Source of the DNA: Zhenhengia yiwuensis
GTDB taxonomy: Bacteria > Bacillota > Clostridia > Lachnospirales > Cellulosilyticaceae
Assembly (NCBI RefSeq): GCF_014384995.1
Contig: NZ_JACRSY010000002.1
Span: 1-64,000 of the forward strand
Length of the DNA stretch: 64,000 bases
Direction: 5' to 3'
In this document: piece after piece, positions 51,931 through 61,238 of the stretch
How the letters are laid out: each line of letters begins with the position of its first letter
Numbering within the stretch: the first letter of the stretch is position 1
The notes under the pieces: model-generated
The model's input: only the letters and a program-made list of their open reading frames with translations
Database searches by the model: none
Told to the model about the DNA's origin: nothing
Translations under genes and position numbers: made by a program

Positions 51931-51962
51931 AGGCGTACTGCAAAAATGCAGTACGCTTTTTC
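51931..51962. terminator. Bidirectional terminator
   Basis: GCGTACTGCA and TGCAGTACGC pair around AAAA, with A- and T-rich flanks. Confidence 0.88.
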
Positions 51963-52018
51963 TTAGGTTTATTTTAGATGATTTAAGAAGCCTAGCAACA
52001 TATGTAAGAGCTAAGTTT

Positions 52019-52654
52019 TTAATAACCTAAGCTTTCCCCTACTAAAATAATTTTAATACGTCCATCCACGCGGCTGTTACGTGTAATCACTGTATGCATG
52101 CACATGCAGTCAGGGCTTAAACAGTTACCACATACACCTGTAACACCACAAGGTGTTTTACGGTTAAGACGAATAGCATTTTGAGGAGAGGCAACATTCT
52201 TGATGCGGTCAATGCCAGCTTCTACAGTTTTAGTGACTTTGTTCATCCCTACAATCATAATGACTTCTTTTGGACCAAAAGTAAGAGCAGAGATGCGATT
52301 ACCTGTTCCATCTATGTTGATTAGCTGTCCATCTAAAGTAATAGCATTACTGCTCATAAGGAAGAAGTCTGCAAAGAAGGCCTTACGGAGAGTCTCATCA
52401 ATTTGTTCAGGTGCTACTTTGGCACGGTCATACAGGGTATAGGCATTAGAGGCATAAAGTGCATCGATAAGGCCTATTTCCTTAATACTTTCAGAACCGC
52501 CCCAAGCAATGCTAGAATTTTCAGGCATGAGAGAAAGTGCAAGGTCTAAAGCTTCTGCTTTGGTATTGCAGTAATAGCCTTTCATATGACGTTTTTCTAA
52601 ATTTTTGATTAAGGTTGATGCTTGTAGTTTGTAAAAATCATTTTGAATACTCAT
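52019..52654 (-). CDS. LUD-domain (YkgG/LutC-like) protein, 211 aa
   Basis: The LUD fold is seen in EALDLALSLMPENSSIAWGG (residues about 34-53), SSNAITLDGQLINIDGTGNR, and VIMIVGMNKVTKTVEAGIDR. The C-terminal part has a Cys cluster (CGVTGVCGNCLSPDCMC) that could bind a metal or Fe-S centre, as in stand-alone clostridial LUD proteins. Relatives LutB/LutC act in lactate oxidation; the role of this subgroup is unknown. GGAGGG precedes the ATG. Confidence 0.82.
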   Translation of the reverse strand: MSIQNDFYKLQASTLIKNLEKRHMKGYYCNTKAEALDLALSLMPENSSIAWGGSESIKEIGLIDALYASNAYTLYDRAKVAPEQIDETLRKAFFADFFLMSSNAITLDGQLINIDGTGNRISALTFGPKEVIMIVGMNKVTKTVEAGIDRIKNVASPQNAIRLNRKTPCGVTGVCGNCLSPDCMCMHTVITRNSRVDGRIKIILVGESLGY

Positions 52655-52800
52655 TTTAATCCCTCCACTTAAGTATTTTTTTATTATACCATATTTATAT
52701 ATTAATGATAAATTGTAAACAGAATGTAATTTATTAAATATTGGAAAAAAGTAGAGAAAAGAGTATAATAAAAAAGTAAAAAAAATTAAAGGGGGATATT

Positions 52801-54057
52801 ATGAAAAAAAGAGTATTACCTATTTTATTATTAGTACTTGCCATGGTCTTTACAGGATGTACAAGCACTCAACTTGAGTTTTGGAACAAAATGCAGGAAG
52901 TTCAGCAATGGGAAGCAGCAGAAGTGAAAGGTACTGTTAACATGACAATGAGCATCCAAGGTGAAACCGTTAATGTAGCTATGGACTTAGATGGTATGAG
53001 TAATACAAAAGATATGAGTAGCTCTATCAATATGTCTATGAAAATGGACATGCCATCTGACCCTACACAAAGCATTGAAATGAAAGATATTAAGATGTAT
53101 ATGGTAGATGGGCAAATGGCAATAAGCAAAAACTACATTACAGACATGCTTAAAGTAAGTGGTAAGGAAGTACCTGAAGAGCTTGCTCGTGAAGATGTAG
53201 AATATATTTTATTAGAAGTTAACCCACTTCAACAAGAATTACTTGCAGCACTTACACAGGATCCAGCAGCAATCAAAGAGTTTTACAAAACTTTTGCAGA
53301 TGTTGCAGAGGATATGGGTATTAATGTAGAGCTTACTAAAAAAGGCAATACTTACAGTGTAGATTTAGATCAAACAGAAATTTGTAATCTTGTTAAAAAT
53401 ATTATTGTAACAGGAACAAATAATCTAGAAAGCTTAAATAAAACTTTCAAACTTGGTTTAACAGCAGAAGAGATTAAACAAGCTCAAGCTGAAATGAATA
53501 GTGTCCAAGCTGAGATGGATCAACTTGTTCAAATGATTAGTACTATGCTTACAGGTTCATTTAAAATGGATTATACGATTGAAGAGAATGTAGTAACTGA
53601 AAAAGTAACTTTAGTAGTAGACGAACCTACATTCACAGGCTTAAAGATGAATATGGATGTAGCAATGACTTCTAAAAAAGTAGCACCTACTACGATTACA
53701 ATGCCAGAAAAAGTACTTCAATTAACAGATGCTGAATTAGCAGAATTAATTGCAGGAAAGGTGGTTATGATTGACCGTACAAGCAATATGATGACAACTG
53801 CTACAGGTGAGTTTACTCCTTGTAAAGTAGTTGTAGAGAATGGTAAAACTTTTGTACCTGCAAAAGCAGTATTAGGTGCACTTGGTCAAGAAGTTGTATA
53901 TGATGCACAAACTAAAAAAGTAGGCATCAAAGCAAATGATACATTTAAAGCATTAAATGTTATCACAAAAGAGAGTACATCTTATATGAGCTTAGAAGAA
54001 TTACAAACACTTGGTTATACAGTAGTGTCACAAGGTAATTACATTACAATCCAATAA
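52801..54057 (+). CDS. Lipoprotein with copper-amine-oxidase-N-like end, 418 aa
   Basis: The lipobox is FTGC with the lipidated Cys at residue 20. The body (about 30-310) has Met- and Ser-rich beta strands (VNMTMSIQGETVNVAMDLDG) as in DUF6612-type clostridial lipoproteins. The C-terminal 90 residues form a copper-amine-oxidase-N-like domain (KTFVPAKAVLGALGQEVVYD). It should be anchored to the outer face of the membrane; ligand unknown. The ribosome site is GGGGG before the ATG. Confidence 0.8.
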   Translation: MKKRVLPILLLVLAMVFTGCTSTQLEFWNKMQEVQQWEAAEVKGTVNMTMSIQGETVNVAMDLDGMSNTKDMSSSINMSMKMDMPSDPTQSIEMKDIKMYMVDGQMAISKNYITDMLKVSGKEVPEELAREDVEYILLEVNPLQQELLAALTQDPAAIKEFYKTFADVAEDMGINVELTKKGNTYSVDLDQTEICNLVKNIIVTGTNNLESLNKTFKLGLTAEEIKQAQAEMNSVQAEMDQLVQMISTMLTGSFKMDYTIEENVVTEKVTLVVDEPTFTGLKMNMDVAMTSKKVAPTTITMPEKVLQLTDAELAELIAGKVVMIDRTSNMMTTATGEFTPCKVVVENGKTFVPAKAVLGALGQEVVYDAQTKKVGIKANDTFKALNVITKESTSYMSLEELQTLGYTVVSQGNYITIQ

Positions 54058-54060
54058 AAA

Positions 54061-54100
54061 ACAAAAGAAGGAGCTGCTATAAGTCAGCTCCTTCTTTTGT
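54061..54100 (+). terminator. Intrinsic terminator
   Basis: ACAAAAGAAGGAGCTG (54061-54076) pairs perfectly with CAGCTCCTTCTTTTGT (54085-54100). Confidence 0.92.
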
Positions 54101-54141
54101 ATAAATTCCTTTTTTGAATTAAACTACCTTTCCTTTATGTC

Positions 54142-54339
54142 TTGTTTAGCATTAAAGAAAATTGGGGTCCTTATGGTGCAATGGCACATATTAAAGTAGC
54201 TATTGTCAATGAAGATGGAGGGACTACTTTGCTTGGCGAGGAGCTTAATAGAGGGAATGAAGTGGTGGAAGCGCTTAGGCATATTAATAAATTAGGTTTG
54301 CTCTTTAAAGAACCACTAGAAGGACTTAATCATAGGTGA
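54142..54339 (+). pseudogene. YhgE/Pip-family remnant, 65 codons
   Basis: The translation KENWGPYGAMAHIKVAIVNE, followed by DGGTTLLGEELNRGNEVVEALR, matches the segment just after the first membrane helix of YhgE/Pip proteins. The helix, the rest of the 700-plus-residue protein, and a ribosome site are missing. It is a leftover fragment, not a working gene. Confidence 0.65.
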
Positions 54340-54426
54340 AAATTTTTGAAAATAGGTTTGGCTTAAAAAGTGTATATTATGTATAATAGAATATGAAAAT
54401 GTCAAAATGAGACGAGGTAAACAAAA

Positions 54427-55089
54427 ATGAAAGAGATTAGTATTTTTGACGTAATCGGGCCGAATATGATTGGGCCTTCAAGTTCTCATACAGCAGGTGC
54501 TGTACGTATTGCTTTACTTGTACGTAAGCTTATTCAAGGTGAGATTCGTGAGGTAAAGTTTATTTTATATGGTTCTTTCGCCCAAACTTACAAGGGGCAT
54601 GGTACAGATAAAGCTTTAGTTGCAGGCATTCTAGGAATGGATACAGAAGACGAGCGCATTAAAGATGCGTTTACTTATGCCAAAGAGGCAGGTCTTTGTT
54701 ATACTTTTGAGCCTAATACGATAAAGCATACAGATCATCCTAATACAGTTGAAGTTATTGTAGTAGATGATAAAGGTGAAACAACAAGTGTTGTAGGTGC
54801 TTCTATTGGTGGGGGTAATGTGCGTATTGATCAGATTAATGGTGTAGATGTAGAGTTTACAGGTGAGTACTGTACGATGATTATTAAACAACAGGATACA
54901 CCTGGTGTTGTAGCTTATATTACAAGTTCTTTAAGTGAGTACAATATTAATATTGCTTTTATGCGTCTTTATAGAGAAGACAAAGGAGCATTTGCTTTTA
55001 CTATTATTGAAACAGATGAGCATATTGATGAACGTGTTCAAGATAAAATTCGTGAACATGCATCCATCTTAAGTGTAAGAATTATCTAA
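54427..55089 (+). CDS. sdaAB: L-serine dehydratase, iron-sulfur-dependent, beta subunit, 220 aa
   Basis: The N-terminal part has the family hallmark DVIGPNMIGPSSSHTAGAVR (residues 7-26) and GSFAQTYKGHGTDKAL. The last 70 residues (about 148-218) are an ACT domain that may sense serine. With SdaAA it deaminates L-serine to pyruvate and ammonia in the cytoplasm. The alpha subunit gene starts 23 bp downstream, so they are one operon. GACGAGGT lies before the ATG. Confidence 0.95.
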   Translation: MKEISIFDVIGPNMIGPSSSHTAGAVRIALLVRKLIQGEIREVKFILYGSFAQTYKGHGTDKALVAGILGMDTEDERIKDAFTYAKEAGLCYTFEPNTIKHTDHPNTVEVIVVDDKGETTSVVGASIGGGNVRIDQINGVDVEFTGEYCTMIIKQQDTPGVVAYITSSLSEYNINIAFMRLYREDKGAFAFTIIETDEHIDERVQDKIREHASILSVRII

Positions 55090-55112
55090 GCCTAGATTAA
55101 AGGAGACGAAAC

Positions 55113-55976
55113 ATGAACTTTCAAACTGCAGAAGAATTACTCAGTCTTTGTGAAGCGCAGCACATACCTATTTCAAAGGCAATGCTTGAACGTGAGAAGA
55201 CTATTTCACATATGAATGAAGAAGAAATTTTAAAGGCTATGCATCATGCCTATGATATTATGAAAAATGCTGTAAGTCGTGCACTTAATGAAGATCTTGT
55301 ATCTATGGGAGGACTTATTGGTGGAGAAGCTAAAAAAGTTTATGCAAGAAAAGATAAGTCTGCATGTGGCCCTTTAGTATCCAAAGCCATAAGCTATGCT
55401 ATGGGAGTACTTGAAGTAAATACTTCCATGGGGCTTATTGTGGCAGCTCCAACAGCAGGTTCATCAGGTGTTATTCCAGGCGTATTTAGAGCTATTCAAG
55501 AAGAAAATGATTTTAGTGATGAACAAATGATAGGGGCACTTTTAAATGCTGGGGCAATAGGCTACATTATTACACGTAATGCCACGGTATCAGGAGCAGA
55601 AGGTGGTTGCCAGGCTGAGGTAGGCGCGGCATCTGCAATGGCAGCATCAGCTGTATGTGAACTACTTGGTGGTACTCCAAGACAGTGCCTAGACGCTGCT
55701 TCTACAGCACTTGCTAATATCTTAGGATTAGTGTGTGACCCAGTAGGAGGGCTTGTAGAAGCACCATGTCAAAATAGAAATGCTATGGGAGCTTCTAATG
55801 CGCTTATTAGTGCAGAAATTACTTTAGCAGGCATTAAGCATCTTGTACCATTTGATGAAACGGTAGAGGCCATGTATAAAGTAGGGCGCAGTATGCCATT
55901 TGAACTTAGAGAGACAGCACTTGGAGGCTTGGCTGCAACAAAGTCAGCTTGTCAAAGATGTCAAGGAATTTTTTAA
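55113..55976 (+). CDS. sdaAA: L-serine dehydratase, iron-sulfur-dependent, alpha subunit, 287 aa
   Basis: The motifs VAAPTAGSSGVIPGVFRA, SGAEGGCQAEVGAASAMAAS and VCDPVGGLVEAPCQNRNAMG match the catalytic subunit, and the conserved cysteines needed to hold the oxygen-sensitive [4Fe-4S] cluster are present, including C-terminal CQRCQGIF. AAAGGAG precedes the ATG. It forms the enzyme with the upstream beta subunit. Confidence 0.95.
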   Translation: MNFQTAEELLSLCEAQHIPISKAMLEREKTISHMNEEEILKAMHHAYDIMKNAVSRALNEDLVSMGGLIGGEAKKVYARKDKSACGPLVSKAISYAMGVLEVNTSMGLIVAAPTAGSSGVIPGVFRAIQEENDFSDEQMIGALLNAGAIGYIITRNATVSGAEGGCQAEVGAASAMAASAVCELLGGTPRQCLDAASTALANILGLVCDPVGGLVEAPCQNRNAMGASNALISAEITLAGIKHLVPFDETVEAMYKVGRSMPFELRETALGGLAATKSACQRCQGIF

Positions 55977-56073
55977 CAATAAATTTTAAAAATTGCAATC
56001 AATATATTTGAATAATTGAATATACTATAGTATAGTGTAGATATAAGACAGAGAAGAAAGCGAGGACGACAAC

Positions 56074-56934
56074 ATGTTAGATATTGCTATTATTGGAAGT
56101 GGCCCAGCCGGTCTTTCAGCAGCTATCAATGGGGTAATCCGTAATAAAAAGGTTAAAATTTTTGGGAATGATATTTCAACAAGTTATTTATATAAAGCTG
56201 AGAGAGTCGATAACTATCTTGGTATGTTTGGCGTAACAGGAAGAGAGATGATGGAAAGTTTCTACAGCCATGCCAAAGAGATGAACGTAGAAATTGAAAA
56301 CAAAAAAGTATTAGAGATCTTCCCGATGGGAGATTTTTACATGCTTAATGTAGAAAATGAATTTATTGAAGCTAAGACTGTAATTCTTGCAAATGGTATT
56401 ACAAAAGCGAATACACTTCCAGGAGAAGAAGTATTGCTAGGTAGAGGTGTAAGCTATTGTGCAACTTGTGATGGACCTCTTTACAGAGAAAAAACAGTAG
56501 CACTTATTGGAGATAGTAAACACGCAGAAGAAGATGTAAATTATTTAAGTGAAATCTGTGAGAAAGTATACTACATTCCACTTTATAAAGACTTTGGTAC
56601 TTTTGGAGAAAATGTAGCCATTCTTGCAGATAGACCAAAATCTATTGCTGGTGAGAACTTCGTAGAGAAGCTTGTTTTAAAAGACAGTGAGCTTGAAGTA
56701 AGTGGTGTATTCATTATTAAAGAGAGTATTCCAACAACGCAGCTTCTTAAGGGATTAGAGTTTGAAGATAAAGCCATTAAAGTTAATAATTTTATGGAAA
56801 CAAATATGCCAGGTGTTTATGCAGCAGGGGACTGTACAGGTAGACCTTATCAAGCAGCTAAGGCAGTAGGCCAAGGGACAACAGCAGCACTTCAAGCGGT
56901 AAGTTACCTTCATGCAAAAGAAAAAGAAGCCTAA
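56074..56934 (+). CDS. Thioredoxin-reductase-like flavoprotein, 286 aa
   Basis: FAD-binding GSGPAGLSAAING lies at residues 8-20. The redox motif CATCD is near 130-134 (SYCATCDGPLYREKTV), and a C-terminal FAD motif reads PGVYAAGDCTGRPYQAAKAV. The NADPH part between is shorter than usual, and its Rossmann motif reads ALIGDSKHAEED in place of VVGGGDSA-type, so the cofactor use may differ (ferredoxin or another donor). The usual length is about 310. Thioredoxin reduction is likely but not certain. Confidence 0.8.
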   Translation: MLDIAIIGSGPAGLSAAINGVIRNKKVKIFGNDISTSYLYKAERVDNYLGMFGVTGREMMESFYSHAKEMNVEIENKKVLEIFPMGDFYMLNVENEFIEAKTVILANGITKANTLPGEEVLLGRGVSYCATCDGPLYREKTVALIGDSKHAEEDVNYLSEICEKVYYIPLYKDFGTFGENVAILADRPKSIAGENFVEKLVLKDSELEVSGVFIIKESIPTTQLLKGLEFEDKAIKVNNFMETNMPGVYAAGDCTGRPYQAAKAVGQGTTAALQAVSYLHAKEKEA

Positions 56935-56946
56935 TAGAGGATTTTA

Positions 56947-56974
56947 AAGCACAAGAGAGATCTTGTGCTTTTTT
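56947..56974 (+). terminator. Intrinsic terminator
   Basis: AAGCACAAGA and TCTTGTGCTT pair around GAGA, followed by TTTT. Confidence 0.88.
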
Positions 56975-57054
56975 GATGAAAAAATAATGCCTTATAAAGT
57001 TCTAAACGTACACCTTTGTCCATAAAAATAAATTATGAGGAGGAGGGCGCGTTC

Positions 57055-57735
57055 ATGTATTTATTTTTGATTGCATTATGTATCATGGCTATTATTGTAC
57101 TAATGATCAATATAGGGGTTGTGAGTAAAAAGGATGTTCCTTTAATGAAATGGGTTTGTATAATACTTTTTGCTTTTTCAATACTTAGATATTTAACGCT
57201 TATTGTTTATGGCAATCATCCTACCCTTAGCCAGCTAGAAGTACTGAAACCTTTTTATTTCGCAACAAGTATAGGCCTTACTATTCCTATGGCATCTTCT
57301 GTATGGTTTATTAGCCCCTATTTAAGAGAAAAATTGACTTATCTTAAATACCTGCTGTGTTTTATACCTTGGATCATATTTTATTTAGTTTTAATTATAA
57401 CCGTGCCAGCTCAGATTCAGCCGGGACAGAATATGGGATATACGTTAGAATTAACAGGCCAATTCCTAATGTATTTGAGTATTGCACAAGGGAGCTTTGT
57501 TGCTATTATGATCATTCTTTGTGCTATTGGTTTCTTTAAATATAAGAATGAGTATTTAAGAAGTGCTTATATGCTTATTATTGGAGCTTGCATTTTGCTT
57601 ACCATAGATGGATTAGGGTATTTCATTTCTCTACTTAATTTGATTCCACCTTTTACAGTAACGGAAATCTGTGGCTTTTTTAGTATTTTGTATGCATTCT
57701 CACTTAAGCCAATTAAGGCTATGAAGTATAAATAA
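57055..57735 (+). CDS. Seven-helix membrane protein of unknown function, 226 aa
   Basis: Seven hydrophobic stretches span nearly the whole protein, with short loops. No family was recognised. The frame is open to 57016, but ATG 57055 follows GAGGAGGAGGG at 7 nt and is clearly the start. It is alone between two terminators. Confidence 0.7.
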   Translation: MYLFLIALCIMAIIVLMINIGVVSKKDVPLMKWVCIILFAFSILRYLTLIVYGNHPTLSQLEVLKPFYFATSIGLTIPMASSVWFISPYLREKLTYLKYLLCFIPWIIFYLVLIITVPAQIQPGQNMGYTLELTGQFLMYLSIAQGSFVAIMIILCAIGFFKYKNEYLRSAYMLIIGACILLTIDGLGYFISLLNLIPPFTVTEICGFFSILYAFSLKPIKAMKYK

Positions 57736-57748
57736 ATTGTACATACAA

Positions 57749-57774
57749 AAAGAGGCTACCTAGGTAGCCTCTTT
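57749..57774. terminator. Bidirectional terminator between convergent genes
   Basis: AAAGAGGCTACC and GGTAGCCTCTTT are perfect inverted copies separated by TA. Confidence 0.88.
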
Positions 57775-57775
57775 C

Positions 57776-58657
57776 TTACATTAAAGTTTCGTATTTTGGA
57801 ATGACGCAGATACCACAAGCATCTGGACCAGTATTAACACCGATTGTTACACCGATAAAGAAGTATTCATCTGGAATATAAGCAGGAATAGCATCTTTAG
57901 CAGCTTGAAGAATGTTGCTAGCATCTTCTATATTATCAGCATGTCCTACAATATAATTATAGTTTTCAGGAGATGCCCCGACGTACTCGCGTGCTGCGTC
58001 AATAATCTTAGCAATAGCTTTTTTCTTGCCACGTACTTTAGCAAGAGGGAAAAGTTGACCTTTTTCAAGATAAAGGATTGGCTTTACATTAAGCATTGTA
58101 CCAAGAAGTGCAGAAGCTTTACCGATACGTCCACCATGTTCTAAGTAATCTAATGTATCTACAAAGAAAAAGATTCTTGCTTTTTCAATGAGTTTATCTG
58201 TAAGAGATAGAATTTGATCAAATTCTAGACCGTCTGCAATCATGCGTCCGATTTCTGTTACGAGAAGACCTTGTCCACCTGTGGCATTTAATGAATTAAT
58301 AATAGCAATTTGAGCATTAGGATAATTTTCTAAAATAAGTTCTTTGGCATTAACAGCTGAGCTATAAGAACCGCTGAAGTGCCCGGATAAACAAACACAA
58401 ATAATGGATTTTCCTGCCTCAATAAGTGGTGTGAAAACTTCAAGGTAATCATTAATGGATGGAAGAGAAGTCTTTGGGAAAACTTTATCTTCACGCATTT
58501 TCTTGTAGAAGTCTTGAATAGATATTTCAGTAATTTCTTTAAAGTAATCGACCTGATTAAAAGATACATAAAAAGGAATACGTGTGATATTAAATTCCTT
58601 AATAACGGATTCATTTAGATCGCTTGCTGTATCTGTCAGTAACATAATTTCGTTCAC
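57776..58657 (-). CDS. DegV-family fatty-acid-binding protein, 293 aa
   Basis: The DegV pattern is clear: LTDTASDLNESVIKEF near the N-terminus, KTSLPSINDYLEVF, VCLSGHFSGSYSSAVNA, and DTLDYLEHGGRIGKASALLG. Family members bind fatty acids (FakB-type) and in some Firmicutes present them to the kinase FakA. Whether this one works with FakA is unknown; no kinase is nearby. The GTG start is chosen because GGAGGTG lies 7 nt before it. Confidence 0.9.
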   Translation of the reverse strand: MNEIMLLTDTASDLNESVIKEFNITRIPFYVSFNQVDYFKEITEISIQDFYKKMREDKVFPKTSLPSINDYLEVFTPLIEAGKSIICVCLSGHFSGSYSSAVNAKELILENYPNAQIAIINSLNATGGQGLLVTEIGRMIADGLEFDQILSLTDKLIEKARIFFFVDTLDYLEHGGRIGKASALLGTMLNVKPILYLEKGQLFPLAKVRGKKKAIAKIIDAAREYVGASPENYNYIVGHADNIEDASNILQAAKDAIPAYIPDEYFFIGVTIGVNTGPDACGICVIPKYETLM

Positions 58658-58793
58658 TTTAGTTCACCTCCTCATAAATAGTCTTAGCTTACATTATAGA
58701 AGAAGAATAAAGACTTTGCAAGGTACTTTAATCATTAGGATAAGCAATACATGCATATATTAATTATAGTTACGTAGAAAAGGGGGAAAAGAG

Positions 58794-59243
58794 GTGTTAT
58801 CTCCTAGTTTAGAACAGTATTTAATTCACATCTATGAACTAAGTGAGCAAAATATTGAGATTAAAAGTAGTGAATTAACCGTTGCTGTAAATATGCCATT
58901 GAAAAAAACAATTCAAGCACTTCAACGTATGCACTTTCAAAAATATATTGTTTATCTTGCTTACCAGCCTATTACTATAACAGACAAGGGTAAGGAAATG
59001 GCTAGATATTTATTATCTCGTAATGCACTTATTGAGGAATTTTTAGATATTCTTCAAATTACAGAGCATAGGGAAGAAGAAAAAGAGGCCATGAAGCAAT
59101 ACCTTTCTCAGGAATCATTAGAGGCGATCGATCATTTTGTATGCTTTGTCAAGCAATATCCAGAAATTATAGCAAGATATAAAGTTTATAGCAAACGTAA
59201 GATGCGTACTAAAATTTTAGAGCCGTTATCAGAAGAAAAATAG
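58794..59243 (+). CDS. DtxR/MntR-like metal-dependent regulator, 149 aa
   Basis: The N-terminal winged helix (LEQYLIHIYELSEQNIEIKS, then a helix with KKTIQALQRMHFQKYIVY) and the following ITDKGKEMARYLLSRNALIEEFL match DtxR/MntR proteins. The dimerisation part is short, and the metal-ligand pattern is incomplete: where MntR has an E-x2-x-C/H-type site I see EEEKEAMKQYLSQESLEAID. Metal sensing is therefore uncertain. GTG start after GGGGGAAAAGAG. Confidence 0.7.
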   Translation: MLSPSLEQYLIHIYELSEQNIEIKSSELTVAVNMPLKKTIQALQRMHFQKYIVYLAYQPITITDKGKEMARYLLSRNALIEEFLDILQITEHREEEKEAMKQYLSQESLEAIDHFVCFVKQYPEIIARYKVYSKRKMRTKILEPLSEEK

Positions 59244-59351
59244 ATCCTAGTATGCACATAGAGCTGTGGTTTGTAAAGGACTGCAGCTCGCTGATAACAT
59301 GTTTCCTAAAAGTAAACAGATGTTTTCAAAACCTCTACATAATTAAAGGTT

Positions 59352-59385
59352 AAAATAGTGCACAGGCGTGCACTATTTTTTGATT
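59352..59385. terminator. Intrinsic terminator
   Basis: AAAATAGTGCAC (59352-59363) pairs with GTGCACTATTTT (59368-59379), then TTGATT. Confidence 0.85.
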
Positions 59386-59495
59386 AAATAATACCTTATA
59401 TAAAAAAATATGCTATAATGTAACATCTAGGTAAGAGAATTTAAATTTTAAAATTTGGTAATAATTTATGTATTAAAGGTAAAAGGTAAACAAAC

Positions 59496-61160
59496 ATGGA
59501 ACAGAACAAACATACGGGCACACATATTTTAAAGGGTGCCATGATTTTATCTATTGCAGTATTTATCAGTAAAATTATAGGGATTTTATACCGTATTCCT
59601 TTAACAGATGCAATCGGGGATGCTGGAAACGGTATTTTTGCACCTGCTTATCAGGTTTATATGGTTATGCTAACCTTGTCATCTGTTGCGTTACCTACGG
59701 CTATTTCAAAAATGGTATCGGAGCGTGTAGCTATAGGTGCTTATGAAGACGCACAGCGTGTTTATAAGATTGCTATGCGTTATTCGATTATTGTAGGGGC
59801 GATTTTATCTATTGTATTATGGGTAGGAGCAGATGTTATTGCAACTACTTTCTTTAATATGAAAGAAGCAGCTTGGCCAATGCGTGCCCTAGTACCAGCT
59901 ATTTTTATCGTAGCTATTATGGCAGTTATGCGTGGTTACTTCCAAGGGATGAATTCTATGACACCCACGGCTATTTCACAGGTGGTGGAGCAATTTGTTC
60001 ATGCTATAGTCAGCGTAGGTTTAGCCTATTTACTGATTAGCACAAGTCTTGAAGCAGCAGTTGTAGGGGCTTCCTTTGGTACATCAGTAGGTGCGCTATT
60101 TGCATTAGGTGTACTTGTATTGGTCTATTATATGATGAGGCCAAGTATTAAGAAGCGTTTACGTAAGAGTAAGACTACAACAGATGAGTCTAGCGGAGAA
60201 ATCTTAAAGAAAATTCTTGTGATGAGTATTCCAATTATGATTAGCTCCTCTATTTTCTCTATCATGGGGATGATAGACTATACTATGATTTATCAAATTC
60301 TTCCTAACACCATAGAGAAGATTAGTCAGATGGGGCTGTTAGATACCTTACCTATATCAGATCCTAGTGTCTTATTAGACCAGGCTAGTATTGTAAATAG
60401 TTTAGGAGGGCAATTCTCAACAAAGTACACAAGTCTTTTAAATCTGCCAGTAAGTTTAATTCTTACATTAGGTATGGCTGTTATCCCAGCTATTTCAGCT
60501 TCTATGGCAAGGCAGGACTTTAAGGATGTAAGACGTAAGACGAAGATGGTCCTTAAAATCGGTATGCTGTTTGCTGCCCCAGCCACTATTGGGCTTATGA
60601 TTTTTGGTAAACAAATTGTAGGGATGCTTTATGCTTCAGCGCCAGATGGAGGAGAGTTGCTTACTTATGGTGCAATCAGTGTTATCTTTATTACCATAGC
60701 ACAGCTTACAACAGGGGTACTACAAGGTATGGGCAAACAAGCTGTACCTACTGCTCACGCCGCTGTTGCATGCGGTGTGAAAGTTATTTTTAATATTATC
60801 TTATTATCTATGCCAAGTATGCACATCTATGGTGTGGTGCATAGTACAACTATCTGCTATTTCATTTATGCGGCACTCAATGTGATTTATTTAATGCGTA
60901 CCATGCATATACATTTAAATGTTAAACAAATTATTATTAAGCCTGTTTTGGTAGCAGGAGTAATGGGTGTTGTAAGTTATCTTCTTTATGCACTGCTTTA
61001 TAAGTTCATTGGTCATGCAAGTGTATGTCTCCTTATTGTTATTCCAATTGCAGCAGGTGTATATGGGTTATTGGGACTTCTTACACATACAATTACAATC
61101 AAAGATTTAGAGCATATTCCAGGTGGACGTAAGATTATAGGGCTTTTATCAAGAGATTGA
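59496..61160 (+). CDS. SpoVB/MurJ-like lipid flippase (MOP superfamily), 554 aa
   Basis: Fourteen hydrophobic segments and the N-terminal pattern KGAMILSIAVFISKIIGILYRIPL fit the polysaccharide-transport/SpoVB group of the MOP superfamily. SpoVB-like proteins move undecaprenyl-linked precursors across the membrane for cortex or wall synthesis. Several paralogues are normal in Clostridia, so the exact substrate cannot be set. It may share a transcript with the next two genes. Confidence 0.85.
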   Translation: MEQNKHTGTHILKGAMILSIAVFISKIIGILYRIPLTDAIGDAGNGIFAPAYQVYMVMLTLSSVALPTAISKMVSERVAIGAYEDAQRVYKIAMRYSIIVGAILSIVLWVGADVIATTFFNMKEAAWPMRALVPAIFIVAIMAVMRGYFQGMNSMTPTAISQVVEQFVHAIVSVGLAYLLISTSLEAAVVGASFGTSVGALFALGVLVLVYYMMRPSIKKRLRKSKTTTDESSGEILKKILVMSIPIMISSSIFSIMGMIDYTMIYQILPNTIEKISQMGLLDTLPISDPSVLLDQASIVNSLGGQFSTKYTSLLNLPVSLILTLGMAVIPAISASMARQDFKDVRRKTKMVLKIGMLFAAPATIGLMIFGKQIVGMLYASAPDGGELLTYGAISVIFITIAQLTTGVLQGMGKQAVPTAHAAVACGVKVIFNIILLSMPSMHIYGVVHSTTICYFIYAALNVIYLMRTMHIHLNVKQIIIKPVLVAGVMGVVSYLLYALLYKFIGHASVCLLIVIPIAAGVYGLLGLLTHTITIKDLEHIPGGRKIIGLLSRD

Positions 61161-61238
61161 TTTGTGAAAGTGTATAATAATTTAAAAAATGGAAATAATC
61201 TAGACAAATCCTATGAAAGTATTAAAGGAGGCGTCTAG

